Positions 18,228 to 26,197 of a stretch of 42,657 nt of DNA are shown one piece after another. How positions within the stretch are numbered: position 1 is the first letter of the stretch; every line of letters begins with the position of its first letter. The stretch is from a bacterium (lineage in GTDB: Bacteria > Latescibacterota > Latescibacteria > Latescibacterales > Latescibacteraceae), in assembly GCA_021372535.1 (NCBI GenBank), contig JAJFUH010000007.1, forward strand, positions 1 to 42,657, given 5' to 3'. A program made the translations under genes and the position numbers. A model generated the notes under the pieces. The model was not told where the DNA came from. It made no database searches and worked only from the letters and a program-made list of their open reading frames with translations.

Positions 18228-21224
18228 ATGAAACCGAACAAGCCGGACACCCTCTGCCTGATGAATACCACGTTCGAACGTGAACGGCGATATCATCTGT
18301 CGTTGTGTATCATCGGCGGGTTTATTCTCGCTGATACTCCCATGCTGCTCGATGAAAAGGATTTCATGGAGGCTGCGGGGAATGAACTCGGCAAGACTGA
18401 CATCCTCGACATGTCCATGCCCAAACCCCATGGCGAAGCGCTTCTTTCGGGAAAGTGTCATGCGCCGGAAGGGAAGCATCTTCCCGCATCACAGGTACGG
18501 TTCAGGGTTGGAACCATCGACAAAACCCTGAACGTCTTCGGAAACCGTTTCTGGAAACGGGCGGGAGGAGCGGTCGATGTCGTTACCGACCCGGAGCCTT
18601 TTGCCGCGATGCCTGTCACCTATGAAAATGCTTTCGGCGGTCCGGATTTCAAGAAGAATCCGGCTGGAAAAGGCATGGCCCCCGTAGTAATGAAGAATGG
18701 AAACAGGGTCTACCCGCTGCCGAACATCGAGACGCCGAACCAGCTCATCGGGGCGACTTCCGACAGGCCCGACCCGGCAGGATTCGGCCCCCTCGATCCG
18801 GGACTTCCCCGGAGAACGAAAAAGCTCGGTACGTTCGATGATGAATGGCGGCAGGATTCCTGGCCCTACTATCCGAAAGACCTGGACTGGTCGTATTTCA
18901 ATGCTGCGCCGCCCGACCAGTGGATCGACGGGTATTTCTCCGGAAACGAGCGCGTATCCGTTGTCAATATGCACCCGAAACGACAGGTTATCAATTCACA
19001 GCTTCCGGGAGTCAGGGCCCGCTGCTTTGTAAACCAGGAGAAAAACGGCGAAGTCCTGTTCAGGGAAATAAAAACGAATCTCGATACGGTGTGGCTTTTA
19101 CCGGGCGCGGAAACGGGACTGATTCTGTTCCATGGCGCCATGACCGTTGCCGATGATGAGGCCAGCGATATTCTCGATATTCTCGCCGCATGGGAACCTT
19201 TGAGCGAAGCGCCGAAACCACCCGAGTATTACCGCGAGTTACTCTCGGGAGAGGCTGTCGAAGCGCCCGAAGCGGAGGTTCCCGAAGCCGAAGAAGCCGG
19301 AATGCCGGGAATACCGAAACTCGCTTTGGGAATTCCCGCTGTCGCGCTTCCCGGTATCGCCGCTGCCGATACCGGAAAGCCGAAAACTCCTGAAACCAAA
19401 CTGCCGGTAACTCCGGACATCGAAGTACCGGAAATAGCCGGAAAACCATCCGAGGCGCCGGGTGAGCAAGCCGGGGCTGTTCCTGCGGGTGGAGCAGGAA
19501 AACCCGGAATTCCACAGGGGAAACCCCCTGCAGCGGATGAGTCCGCTCTTGATAAGTTCATGCGGTCCGAATTTGAAAAACAGGCGGCGGAATCGGAAAA
19601 ACAGTTTAAGGATTTGCTCAAAAAGGCCGGTGTCGAGAACCCCGACGAGGTTTTTAAACCCAAGCCGGAAGATATGGCTTTCCTGAAGTTATCGCCGGAA
19701 GAGCTGAAAGCGGAAGGCGATAAACGGGCCGCGGAGCTGGAATTTCAGGCCAGGGCCATGATGCAGAAGGCCGGTGTCGAGAATCCCGACCAGTATTTCC
19801 AGCCGAAGCCGGAAGACCTGGCGCTGCTGAAGCTTTCACCTGAAGAGTTGAAAACCGAAGCCAATATAAGGGCTGCGAAACAGGAAGCCCAGTTCAAAGC
19901 CCTGATGCAGAAGGCCGGTGTCGAAAATCCCGACAAGTACTTTCCGCCCGAGCCGGAAGGTTTTTCCGCGAAGCTGTTTATTCAGAGCCTGGGCGGTGTT
20001 GTTCCTCCCGATGTAGAAAAAGAGCTCTACGAGCGGGAACGCATGTTCAAGCTGCTTGAGGAGCAGAAAGCAAAGATGTCCGGGGAAATGGACATTGAGG
20101 ATGAAGAGGATGTTATTCCCCCCGAAGTAAAGAAGGAAACAGCGGTACTTCCAAATCTCCCGAAAGAGACACCCAAAGCAGCCAATGATCTTCTTGCCGG
20201 TCTGAAGGACGGGGTAAGTTTTCAGGGGCAGGACCTGACGGGATTCGACCTGTCCGGTAAAGATTTGACTAGTATTGACCTGAAAAGCGCGAGCCTCGAC
20301 AGCGCGGATCTTTCCGGCAGTAATCTGACGGGAGCGGACATGACCGGCGCTGTTCTGGAAAAGGCGGATATCTCGGGCGCCGATCTTTCGAGCGCAAACC
20401 TTTACGGCGCAATGCTTGCCGGAGCTGCGCTTGCCGGCGCCTGTCTCGCGGGGGTGAAATTCACGGGAGGGGATGCGTCGGGCGCTTCGTTTGTCGATGC
20501 CGACCTGAAAGGGGCCGATTTTTCCTATGCCAATGTATCCGGGGCCGATTTCACCGGCGCGGACCTGACCGGAGCGAATCTGGAATATGCTGATTTTTCG
20601 AAAGCGAAGCTTGCCGGGGTAACATGCTGCAGGGTAAAGGCAACGGGGGCCTTTTTCACCGAGGCTGATGTGAGCGGCGCCGATTTCACCGGTTCGGACC
20701 TGAGCCAGTCTTATTTTTCCGGAGCCGTGATGACGAAGGCGAATTTTTCGCATACAATCCTGCAAAGCGCCTGGTTTTCCAAAGCTTCCGCCGAAGGGGG
20801 AATATTCACCGAAGCCGATATGCAGAAAAGCGCGGCTGACAGCAAGGCGCAGTTTCCCGGAGCCGATTTTTCCGGCGCAAACCTCTCCGGTGCAAACTGG
20901 GAAGACACGGACCTGTCCGGAGCTGTTTTTCACAAAGCCAGCCTCGAAAATGCTGCAATGATGAATTGCAATCTGAGCAAAGCCGATTTCACGAATGCCA
21001 GTGCCACGAGCGCGGATTTCTCGAAATCCGATTTGAGCTTTACGGTCATGGCGGACTTTAATTTTTTCAAAGGAATTCTGAGAAAGGCGAACCTGACCGA
21101 GACCGATTTCCGGGGGTCGAACCTCTACGGCGTCGATTTTTACAAAGCGAACATCGTAAAGCCGCAGTTTGAGGGCGCCAACCTGAACTCCACAATTCTG
21201 GCGGAATGGAGACCGGAACAGTGA
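18228..21224 (+). CDS. DUF2169 / 48-residue repeat / pentapeptide-repeat fusion protein, likely T6SS spike adaptor
   Basis: This 998-residue protein has four parts. An N-terminal DUF2169 domain covers about 1-330; this family accompanies VgrG and PAAR-like genes and is thought to help load effectors on the spike. A Pro/Glu/Ala-rich linker follows at about 335-445. Next are three tandem 48-residue helical units sharing KAGVENPD and LKLSPEELK; their KAGV motifs start at residues 466, 514 and 562, exactly 144 bases apart in the DNA. A right-handed pentapeptide-repeat beta helix (A-D/N-L-x-x units) fills about 663-995. It overlaps the next gene by 19 bases. Domain identity is sound; the adaptor role is inferred from the family and the neighbours. 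Confidence 0.85.
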   Translation: MKPNKPDTLCLMNTTFERERRYHLSLCIIGGFILADTPMLLDEKDFMEAAGNELGKTDILDMSMPKPHGEALLSGKCHAPEGKHLPASQVRFRVGTIDKTLNVFGNRFWKRAGGAVDVVTDPEPFAAMPVTYENAFGGPDFKKNPAGKGMAPVVMKNGNRVYPLPNIETPNQLIGATSDRPDPAGFGPLDPGLPRRTKKLGTFDDEWRQDSWPYYPKDLDWSYFNAAPPDQWIDGYFSGNERVSVVNMHPKRQVINSQLPGVRARCFVNQEKNGEVLFREIKTNLDTVWLLPGAETGLILFHGAMTVADDEASDILDILAAWEPLSEAPKPPEYYRELLSGEAVEAPEAEVPEAEEAGMPGIPKLALGIPAVALPGIAAADTGKPKTPETKLPVTPDIEVPEIAGKPSEAPGEQAGAVPAGGAGKPGIPQGKPPAADESALDKFMRSEFEKQAAESEKQFKDLLKKAGVENPDEVFKPKPEDMAFLKLSPEELKAEGDKRAAELEFQARAMMQKAGVENPDQYFQPKPEDLALLKLSPEELKTEANIRAAKQEAQFKALMQKAGVENPDKYFPPEPEGFSAKLFIQSLGGVVPPDVEKELYERERMFKLLEEQKAKMSGEMDIEDEEDVIPPEVKKETAVLPNLPKETPKAANDLLAGLKDGVSFQGQDLTGFDLSGKDLTSIDLKSASLDSADLSGSNLTGADMTGAVLEKADISGADLSSANLYGAMLAGAALAGACLAGVKFTGGDASGASFVDADLKGADFSYANVSGADFTGADLTGANLEYADFSKAKLAGVTCCRVKATGAFFTEADVSGADFTGSDLSQSYFSGAVMTKANFSHTILQSAWFSKASAEGGIFTEADMQKSAADSKAQFPGADFSGANLSGANWEDTDLSGAVFHKASLENAAMMNCNLSKADFTNASATSADFSKSDLSFTVMADFNFFKGILRKANLTETDFRGSNLYGVDFYKANIVKPQFEGANLNSTILAEWRPEQ
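19578..19990 (+). repeat. Three tandem 144-bp coding repeats
   Basis: The string AAGGCCGGTG recurs at 19623, 19767 and 19911, exactly 144 bases apart, each followed by a TGTCGA(G/A)AA-type continuation. The repeats encode 48-residue units within the DUF2169-pentapeptide protein. The third unit is truncated and diverges after the FPPEPEG segment. The strict spacing and high DNA similarity suggest recent duplication. Confidence 0.85.
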
Positions 21225-22291
21225 AGACAATGACCCGTGAAAAGCTGATCGTCTTCCATAAAAAACAAAAGGTTATTGCCCATGCAGACCTCTCCGGGTG
21301 CGATCTGTCCGGGCTGGCGCTCCCGCATGCCGTTTTTGAAAAATCGACGCTTACGGGTGCAAATCTGAGCGGAGCCGATCTTACGGCGGCGTCCTTCACC
21401 GATTGCGACCTGGGCGGCGCGAACCTTTCCGGCGCAAACTGCATGTGGATTGCTGTCCGGGCATCGCGGATGACCGGGTGTTCGCTGGAGAAGGCAAACA
21501 TCTCCTATGCAACGTTCGAGGAGACGGATGCCGGAGAGGTGAACATGACCGGGACCGATGCCACCGGGCTTCAGGCCGCCTCGGCGGTTCTGAAAAAAGC
21601 CCGGCTTGCCGGTGCTCGCTGTTCGCAGGCTTATTTACAAAAGGCCGATCTGACCGGAGCCGATCTGACCGGAGCCGATTTCAGCAGCGCAAACCTGTCG
21701 AAAGCCATATTCGATGGCACTGTTTTTTCATCGGTCTGTTTCATCAAATCCGATCTTACCGGCGTATCTTTGAAAGAGATGAAGCTTGACCACTGCGATT
21801 TCACCATGGCCGATCTGACCGGTTCCGACCTTTCGGGAACCGAATTCATAACCTGCAATCTCTTCCAGACCGGCTTTGCGGGGGCTGTTATGACCGGCGC
21901 GAAACTTGGAGGTCTTGAGGCGTACGCGGCGCGGTTTATGGGGGCTGTTCTCAAAAAGGTATATATGGCAGGCGCTGTGCTCGAATCGGCGATTTTTACC
22001 GGCGCCGATCTTTCGCTGGCGGATTTCTCCGGAGCCGGTATGGTTCGATGCATGCTCGACGGCTCAAAATGCAGCGCGGCAAAATTCGCAGGCGCGGATC
22101 TCACCTATGCGGACCTGTCCCACGCCGATCTCACCGCCGCGGATTTCTCAAACGCGATTCTCACCCAGGCGAATCTTCACCGGGTGATCGACACAAAGAC
22201 AATCTGGGATGGATCGAACAGGTCGAAAGCGAAGGCTACCGATCCGGAGCTCGCTGAAGCCGAAGACTGGAAACCGAAAGCTGATAAATGA
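21206..22291 (+). CDS. Pentapeptide-repeat protein of the T6SS spike module
   Basis: This 361-residue protein is almost entirely pentapeptide repeats (for example LTGADLTGADFSSANLSKA), from about residue 28 to 335, predicting a quadrilateral beta helix. It has no signal peptide or membrane segment. The first ATG at 21206 overlaps the previous gene by 19 bases. A GTG at 21221, overlapping the upstream TGA, and an ATG at 21230 are alternatives, and none has a clear ribosome-binding site. It sits between the DUF2169 fusion and the DUF3540 gene, a pairing common in T6SS clusters with DUF4150 tips. The function is not established; a scaffold in spike or effector loading is inferred. Confidence 0.85.
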   Translation: METGTVKTMTREKLIVFHKKQKVIAHADLSGCDLSGLALPHAVFEKSTLTGANLSGADLTAASFTDCDLGGANLSGANCMWIAVRASRMTGCSLEKANISYATFEETDAGEVNMTGTDATGLQAASAVLKKARLAGARCSQAYLQKADLTGADLTGADFSSANLSKAIFDGTVFSSVCFIKSDLTGVSLKEMKLDHCDFTMADLTGSDLSGTEFITCNLFQTGFAGAVMTGAKLGGLEAYAARFMGAVLKKVYMAGAVLESAIFTGADLSLADFSGAGMVRCMLDGSKCSAAKFAGADLTYADLSHADLTAADFSNAILTQANLHRVIDTKTIWDGSNRSKAKATDPELAEAEDWKPKADK

Positions 22292-22308
22292 CAATAGAGG
22301 AGGCGATT

Positions 22309-22899
22309 ATGGATAATAAAAACATCGCGGAAACGAACTGTCCGGTGGAAACCATGCTGAAAACCGGCGCCGTAAGGGCAGTTGAAAACCGCAGCTATCT
22401 CATCGAGGCCGAGGGCTTGCTGCGGAGAGCCGTACGGGCGGTCGGCTGCCTGATAGAGCCTGAAATCAACGATACGGTAATGATCTGTATCGATACCGGG
22501 GGGACATGGTACATTCTGTCTGTTCTGTGCAGGGAATCAGCGGAGCCGGTTACCGTGCCGTTCGAGCATGGTGTTTCCGTCAGGGTCGATGAAGGCGCGT
22601 TCGCTGTCGAAACACCCGATATGAATGTCGCCGTGGGCGGAAAACTGTCCATTACGGGCAGGACACTGGTAAGCTGTATGGATACTGTCAGGCTTGCGGC
22701 GCGGTGTGTCGATACCATGGCAGACCGTCTGGTTCAGAGAATCAGCCGCTGTTATCGTACGGTTGATGAATTTGAGGAAAGCAGGATAGGAAGGCTTCGT
22801 CTGCTCGTCCGGGGGAAATTCTTCCTCGCTTCGAAAGATACGCATATCAGAGCGGAAGAAGTTGTTAAAGTCAATGGAGAAAAGATACTGTTAGGATGA
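22309..22899 (+). CDS. DUF3540 family protein
   Basis: The 196-residue product matches the DUF3540 family, whose genes sit with DUF2169, pentapeptide and DUF4150 genes in T6SS loci. Visible features are an OB-like beta segment (about residues 15-75, with CLIEPEINDTVMICID), further short strands, and the C-terminal helix-strand part RLRLLVRGKFFLASKDTHI with a EVVKVNGEKILLG end. The start at 22309 is preferred because GAGGAGG (22297-22303) lies 5 bases before it. The upstream in-frame ATG at 22288, which overlaps the previous stop, lacks a ribosome-binding site. The biochemical role is unknown; a part in spike-tip assembly is inferred. Confidence 0.75.
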   Translation: MDNKNIAETNCPVETMLKTGAVRAVENRSYLIEAEGLLRRAVRAVGCLIEPEINDTVMICIDTGGTWYILSVLCRESAEPVTVPFEHGVSVRVDEGAFAVETPDMNVAVGGKLSITGRTLVSCMDTVRLAARCVDTMADRLVQRISRCYRTVDEFEESRIGRLRLLVRGKFFLASKDTHIRAEEVVKVNGEKILLG

Positions 22900-22911
22900 G
22901 GAGCATACTGT

Positions 22912-23322
22912 ATGATGGCTATGACCAATCAGGCGGGTGGTAAATGTTTTGCCATTCCCGATGTCTGTAAAGTCCCGGCTCCGCCTGCCGGACCGGTTCC
23001 AATGCCGTTCCCGAATATGGCTATGACGGAGACCGCCGATCCGAGTACCTGCGCCCAGATGGTAAAAATAGAGATGATGAATGCAATGACTTTAAAGACG
23101 AAATGGAAGATGAGCCAGGGCGATGAGGCGGGAGTCGCCGGAGGAGTCGTCTCAAACAAGAACATGGGCGAAGTCTGTTTCACCATGGGGAGCGTAATGG
23201 TAAAAATCGAAGGGTCCCCCGCGGTGTTCATGGGTTGCCCGACCGCCCATAACGGAACGCCGCCCAATGCGATGGGCGCGGCGCTTCAGGCGGGTCAGCA
23301 GAAAGTTCAGATTATGATGTGA
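22912..23322 (+). CDS. DUF4150 PAAR-like spike-tip protein
   Basis: PAAR and PAAR-like proteins sharpen the VgrG tip and carry effectors. This 136-residue protein has the DUF4150 pattern: CFAIPDVCKVPAPPAGPVPM near residues 12-31, PFPNMAM, a central GDEAG.AGGVVSNKNMGEV segment, and the C-terminal GSPAVFMGCPTAHNG.PPNAMG block. There is no C-terminal toxin domain, so any cargo must be a separate protein. It starts 12 bases after the DUF3540 gene. Met1 and Met2 are adjacent and cannot be separated. Family assignment is firm; the tip role is family knowledge. Confidence 0.85.
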   Translation: MMAMTNQAGGKCFAIPDVCKVPAPPAGPVPMPFPNMAMTETADPSTCAQMVKIEMMNAMTLKTKWKMSQGDEAGVAGGVVSNKNMGEVCFTMGSVMVKIEGSPAVFMGCPTAHNGTPPNAMGAALQAGQQKVQIMM

Positions 23323-23354
23323 ATAATGATGGTGAACGATTATAATGGAGGTTC

Positions 23355-23384
23355 GTGAATTTCGACTATATACCGGGGGAATAA
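23355..23384 (+). CDS. Possible leader peptide of 9 residues
   Basis: A GTG at 23355 lies close behind a strong ribosome-binding site (AATGGAGG, 23343-23350) and opens a frame reading VNFDYIPGE before a TAA three bases ahead of the next gene's ATG. It may be a true leader that couples translation to the 258-residue gene, or chance. Nothing else supports it. Confidence 0.2.
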   Translation: MNFDYIPGE

Positions 23385-23387
23385 ACC

Positions 23388-24164
23388 ATGAAAAAAATCT
23401 GGGTGACAGCGCTCGATAAAGATGCACAATCAGTGCAGAAGATCCTCGGAACGATCCGTCAGTACGGGCTTGACGGCAACGGCCATTTCTGGCAGGACGA
23501 TATCAAAAATCTTGCCTGGCTCGGGCCGAAAGAGGCGCTTGCCGACAGGGAAACATCGCTCTGGGTCATTCTGTGTTCTCTGAAGAGCCTTGAATCGGAA
23601 TCGGTACGGTACGGGCTTTCACTTCTGGCCATTACCGTTCAGGCGGTGCGAGGGATCGGTTTCCCGATACTGTTTGCGGTAACCGATGGCGCTCTCGAAA
23701 TCGATAAACTGCCGACTCCCCTTCGCGGGGCTGACAGCATAGCATTCTCCAGCCCTTCACTCGGGGCGAAGATTGTGGCAAAAGCCAACACGCCGGTACC
23801 GAAAATCAGTACGGATTACCGTATCGACATCCATGCGAATCCGAATTACGGGATATGGTTCGAGGTCGGCCCGGCCGGAACTGCCGTATGGAAGGGAGCG
23901 CTCATCGGCGTTTCGGGAGGGGACATCAATTTCCACGGTGTCGGAGCGGCCGGTACCCTGCCCGAGAAATCGGTGCTTGAGTATCCCATGGAGGGTCTGA
24001 AACTTCAGCTTGGCGAAAAAGACTACAGCGCATGGGCTGTACAGAATACAATAGACGCCGGACATTCATACTATGTCCGTATCCATGACATGCCGTCCGG
24101 CATCGTTTTCGGACCGTATGCCCCGGATGATGAAGCGTCTGTCAGTGTAATCTCTCTCAGGTAA
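23388..24164 (+). CDS. Hypothetical protein in the T6SS operon, unrecognised
   Basis: I do not recognise this 258-residue protein. The N-terminal half (about 1-125) alternates strands and helices in a Rossmann-like way (MKKIWVTALDKDAQSV; SLWVILCSLKSL; GFPILFAVTDG) and could resemble a TIR or receiver-like fold; this is inference. The C-terminal half (about 145-258) is predicted beta-rich (NYGIWFEVGPAGTAVWKGAL; HSYYVRIHDMPSGIVFGPY). There is no signal peptide or membrane helix. It follows the DUF4150 gene, has its own ribosome-binding site (GGGGGA), and ends 5 bases before the RsbW-like gene, so it is probably co-transcribed with both. It could be an effector, a chaperone, or the target of the partner switch. 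Confidence 0.8.
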   Translation: MKKIWVTALDKDAQSVQKILGTIRQYGLDGNGHFWQDDIKNLAWLGPKEALADRETSLWVILCSLKSLESESVRYGLSLLAITVQAVRGIGFPILFAVTDGALEIDKLPTPLRGADSIAFSSPSLGAKIVAKANTPVPKISTDYRIDIHANPNYGIWFEVGPAGTAVWKGALIGVSGGDINFHGVGAAGTLPEKSVLEYPMEGLKLQLGEKDYSAWAVQNTIDAGHSYYVRIHDMPSGIVFGPYAPDDEASVSVISLR

Positions 24165-24169
24165 CCGGT

Positions 24170-24598
24170 ATGGAGTGCATGCGGACACATACGCTTGAAA
24201 TTGAAAACGACCTCTCGGAACTGCACCGGATACATGACTGTCTGGAGCGTCTGGGAGAAGAATGGAACATACCACCGAAGCCGGTTTTCGATATCGCTCT
24301 TACGGTTGAAGAACTGGTATCCAATGTTATTAATTACGGGTATGAGGATACCGGTAACCTCATTGTGCTCAGATTCAGCCTGGATGGTGATGTATTAAGC
24401 GTGCTGATCGAGGATGAGGGGAAGGCATTCAATCCCCTCGATATGCCTTCTCCCGATATACATGCACCGGTCGAGGAACGAAAAATAGGCGGGCTGGGGA
24501 TTCATCTGGCGAAAACGCTCATGGATTCTTTCTCGTATGAACGTAATGGCGACAGGAACCGTGTTACGGTCACAAGACGGATATCCCGAATCAAATAA
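24170..24598 (+). CDS. RsbW-like serine kinase / anti-sigma-type ATPase
   Basis: The product belongs to the HATPase_c_2 family (RsbW, SpoIIAB). Such kinases bind a target, often a sigma factor, and phosphorylate a STAS antagonist on serine. The 142-residue protein has all nucleotide-binding boxes: the N box EELVSNVINYGYED at 48-61 with Asn52, the G1 box EDEGKAFNP at 81-89, and the G2 box GGLGIHLAK at 107-115. It therefore looks catalytically intact. It starts 5 bases after the hypothetical gene and is followed 19 bases later by a STAS gene, the typical pair. No sigma factor gene is present in the window, so the target is unknown. Confidence 0.88.
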   Translation: MECMRTHTLEIENDLSELHRIHDCLERLGEEWNIPPKPVFDIALTVEELVSNVINYGYEDTGNLIVLRFSLDGDVLSVLIEDEGKAFNPLDMPSPDIHAPVEERKIGGLGIHLAKTLMDSFSYERNGDRNRVTVTRRISRIK

Positions 24599-24617
24599 AC
24601 GTGAAAGGAACATTCTG

Positions 24618-24950
24618 ATGGATATTAAGGAAGAAAGAAAAGGGCAGGTTGTCGTTCTTACAATTAACGGAAGACTCGATTCGACAAACGCTTCTCAACT
24701 CGATAAAAAAATTGAGGGATTGATCGACAGAAAAGAAAAGCAGATTCTTCTCGACTGTTCTCAGCTCGGCTACGTCAGCAGTTCGGGATTGCGGGTTTTC
24801 CTGACGGGGTTGAAAAAAATGAATGCGATTCACGGGAAATTTCTTATCTGTTCCCTTCAGGGGCCGATCAGTGAAGTATTTGACATTTCGGGATTCTCGG
24901 GAATTTTTTCAATCTATGACTCGCAGGCGAAAGCGCTGAGCGCATTCTGA
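24618..24950 (+). CDS. STAS-domain anti-anti-sigma factor (SpoIIAA/RsbV-like)
   Basis: The 110-residue product is a single STAS domain. Unphosphorylated STAS antagonists bind the RsbW-type kinase and free its target; phosphorylation on a conserved serine blocks this. The site is visible as YVSSSGLRVF, with Ser55/Ser56 in the phosphoacceptor position. The ATG at 24618 is chosen over an upstream extension to 24537 because AAAGGAA lies 7 bases upstream and the protein then begins right at the STAS fold. It is the last + strand gene, and its stop is 42 bases from the end of the convergent gene for the PP2C response regulator, which is its likely phosphatase. Confidence 0.92.
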   Translation: MDIKEERKGQVVVLTINGRLDSTNASQLDKKIEGLIDRKEKQILLDCSQLGYVSSSGLRVFLTGLKKMNAIHGKFLICSLQGPISEVFDISGFSGIFSIYDSQAKALSAF

Positions 24951-24992
24951 TATGCCGGTTTATGGCTCATTTCCTTCACTCGCAGCGGCAGT

Positions 24993-26192
24993 TTACTCAA
25001 AGCGCACCTTGAGTATGGAAAAATCGTCCGCCAGGGTTTCACCCGCGTTCATGTCTTTGATATAGAGCAGGAGCGCATCGATTTCAGAACCCTTCCCGGT
25101 CGGCGGATCGACGAGAAATGCCTTCAATTCATCGAGACTCCACAGCGTCCCATCCTGTTTCTGAACTTCGTATACACCATCTGAAAAAACATACAGTGTC
25201 GAAGGACGGTCGATTTTTACCGTTCTGCTCGTATAGGACGAACCCGGCAATCCGCCGATGAGAAGATTTTTGGTCATCAGCTCGGAGAACCTGTCCGGCC
25301 CGGAAATGAGCAGCCCGGGGGGATGTCCGGCTGTCGAGTATCGGAGCTCATTCGTCCTTATATTCACCACGCCGTACCAGATCGTGAAATAGAGGTTATT
25401 GTGCGACTCCATCTGAAACGAATCGTTGAGACCGGAAAGAACCTGCTCCGGTACAATAAAGTCGGTATTCGGAAGCGTTTGTGACCGCAGCGTATTGAGA
25501 GCAGACACCGAGAGCAACGCGGAACCCACTCCATGGTCGCATACATCGAGCAGGTAGACCGCAAAATGATCCTCGTCGATCCAGTGGTATCCGAAGGAAT
25601 CCCCTCCAAGCTGCGCCGACGGCACAAAACGCCACTCGGTCATGATGGGCGGTTCGGTTATCGGCGGGGGCAGAAGCGACATCACATGTTCCGCCGCTTT
25701 TACAAGCTCGGAAGCCAGTTCCTGCTGGCTTTTAAGCAGCGCTTCATAGGCCTCGTTCCGCTGCAGCAGGTTGATGTATGCTTTAGAATGGTAGCGTATT
25801 CTGGCGATCAGCTCAATCCTGTCCGGCAGTTTGACGAGGTAATCGTTCGCTCCCACCGCAAACGCATCGGCTTTGGTGCCCGCCTCTTCTTTCGAGGACA
25901 AAACGATGAGGGGTACATCCTTGAGCTGTGGATGAACCCTGAAGAATTTCACGAGGGTCAGTCCGTCGATATCCGGCATGACAAGGTCCTGAAGGATGAT
26001 CGTCGGCGACACTTCGACTGCCATCTCGATCGCTTTGGTGGGGTCCTGGCAGTAATGGAACGATATGTCCTTCTCGGACGAAAGCATGCGTTCGACAGCG
26101 GCGGCAACAATGGTCTGGTCATCGATCAGAAGGACGGTGATTTCGTAATCGGTCAGCCGTGATGATAACGAGGGGGAGGGGTTAACGGGCAT
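24993..26192 (-). CDS. Response regulator with PP2C/SpoIIE phosphatase output (RsbU/HsbR-like)
   Basis: This 399-residue protein has an N-terminal receiver domain (about 18-135) with acidic pair Asp24/Asp25, phosphoacceptor Asp69 (LQDLVMPD) and Lys121. A short coiled-coil linker (about 145-175) leads to a PP2C-type SpoIIE domain (about 180-398). Metal-binding residues are present: Asp198 in LGGDSF, Asp216 in LLDVCDHG, Asp338 in FSDGV and Asp389/Asp390. It should be an active Mn/Mg-dependent serine phosphatase switched by receiver phosphorylation. It is the last gene of the Wsp-like operon, 5 bases after cheB, with ribosome-binding site AAGGAA. Its position is that of wspR, but the output is a phosphatase and not a GGDEF domain. 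The likely substrate is the adjacent STAS protein. Confidence 0.92.
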   Translation of the reverse strand: MPVNPSPSLSSRLTDYEITVLLIDDQTIVAAAVERMLSSEKDISFHYCQDPTKAIEMAVEVSPTIILQDLVMPDIDGLTLVKFFRVHPQLKDVPLIVLSSKEEAGTKADAFAVGANDYLVKLPDRIELIARIRYHSKAYINLLQRNEAYEALLKSQQELASELVKAAEHVMSLLPPPITEPPIMTEWRFVPSAQLGGDSFGYHWIDEDHFAVYLLDVCDHGVGSALLSVSALNTLRSQTLPNTDFIVPEQVLSGLNDSFQMESHNNLYFTIWYGVVNIRTNELRYSTAGHPPGLLISGPDRFSELMTKNLLIGGLPGSSYTSRTVKIDRPSTLYVFSDGVYEVQKQDGTLWSLDELKAFLVDPPTGKGSEIDALLLYIKDMNAGETLADDFSILKVRFE

Positions 26193-26197
26193 ATCGG

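Noticed and set aside
19836-21230. A 464-residue open frame on the minus strand
   Set aside because: It mirrors the pentapeptide repeats, whose regular codon pattern keeps the antisense frame open; the product is a periodic low-complexity translation.
20218-22200. Possible CRISPR-like periodicity
   Set aside because: The short period comes from coding pentapeptide repeats in two genes; there are no identical repeats with unique spacers and no cas genes.
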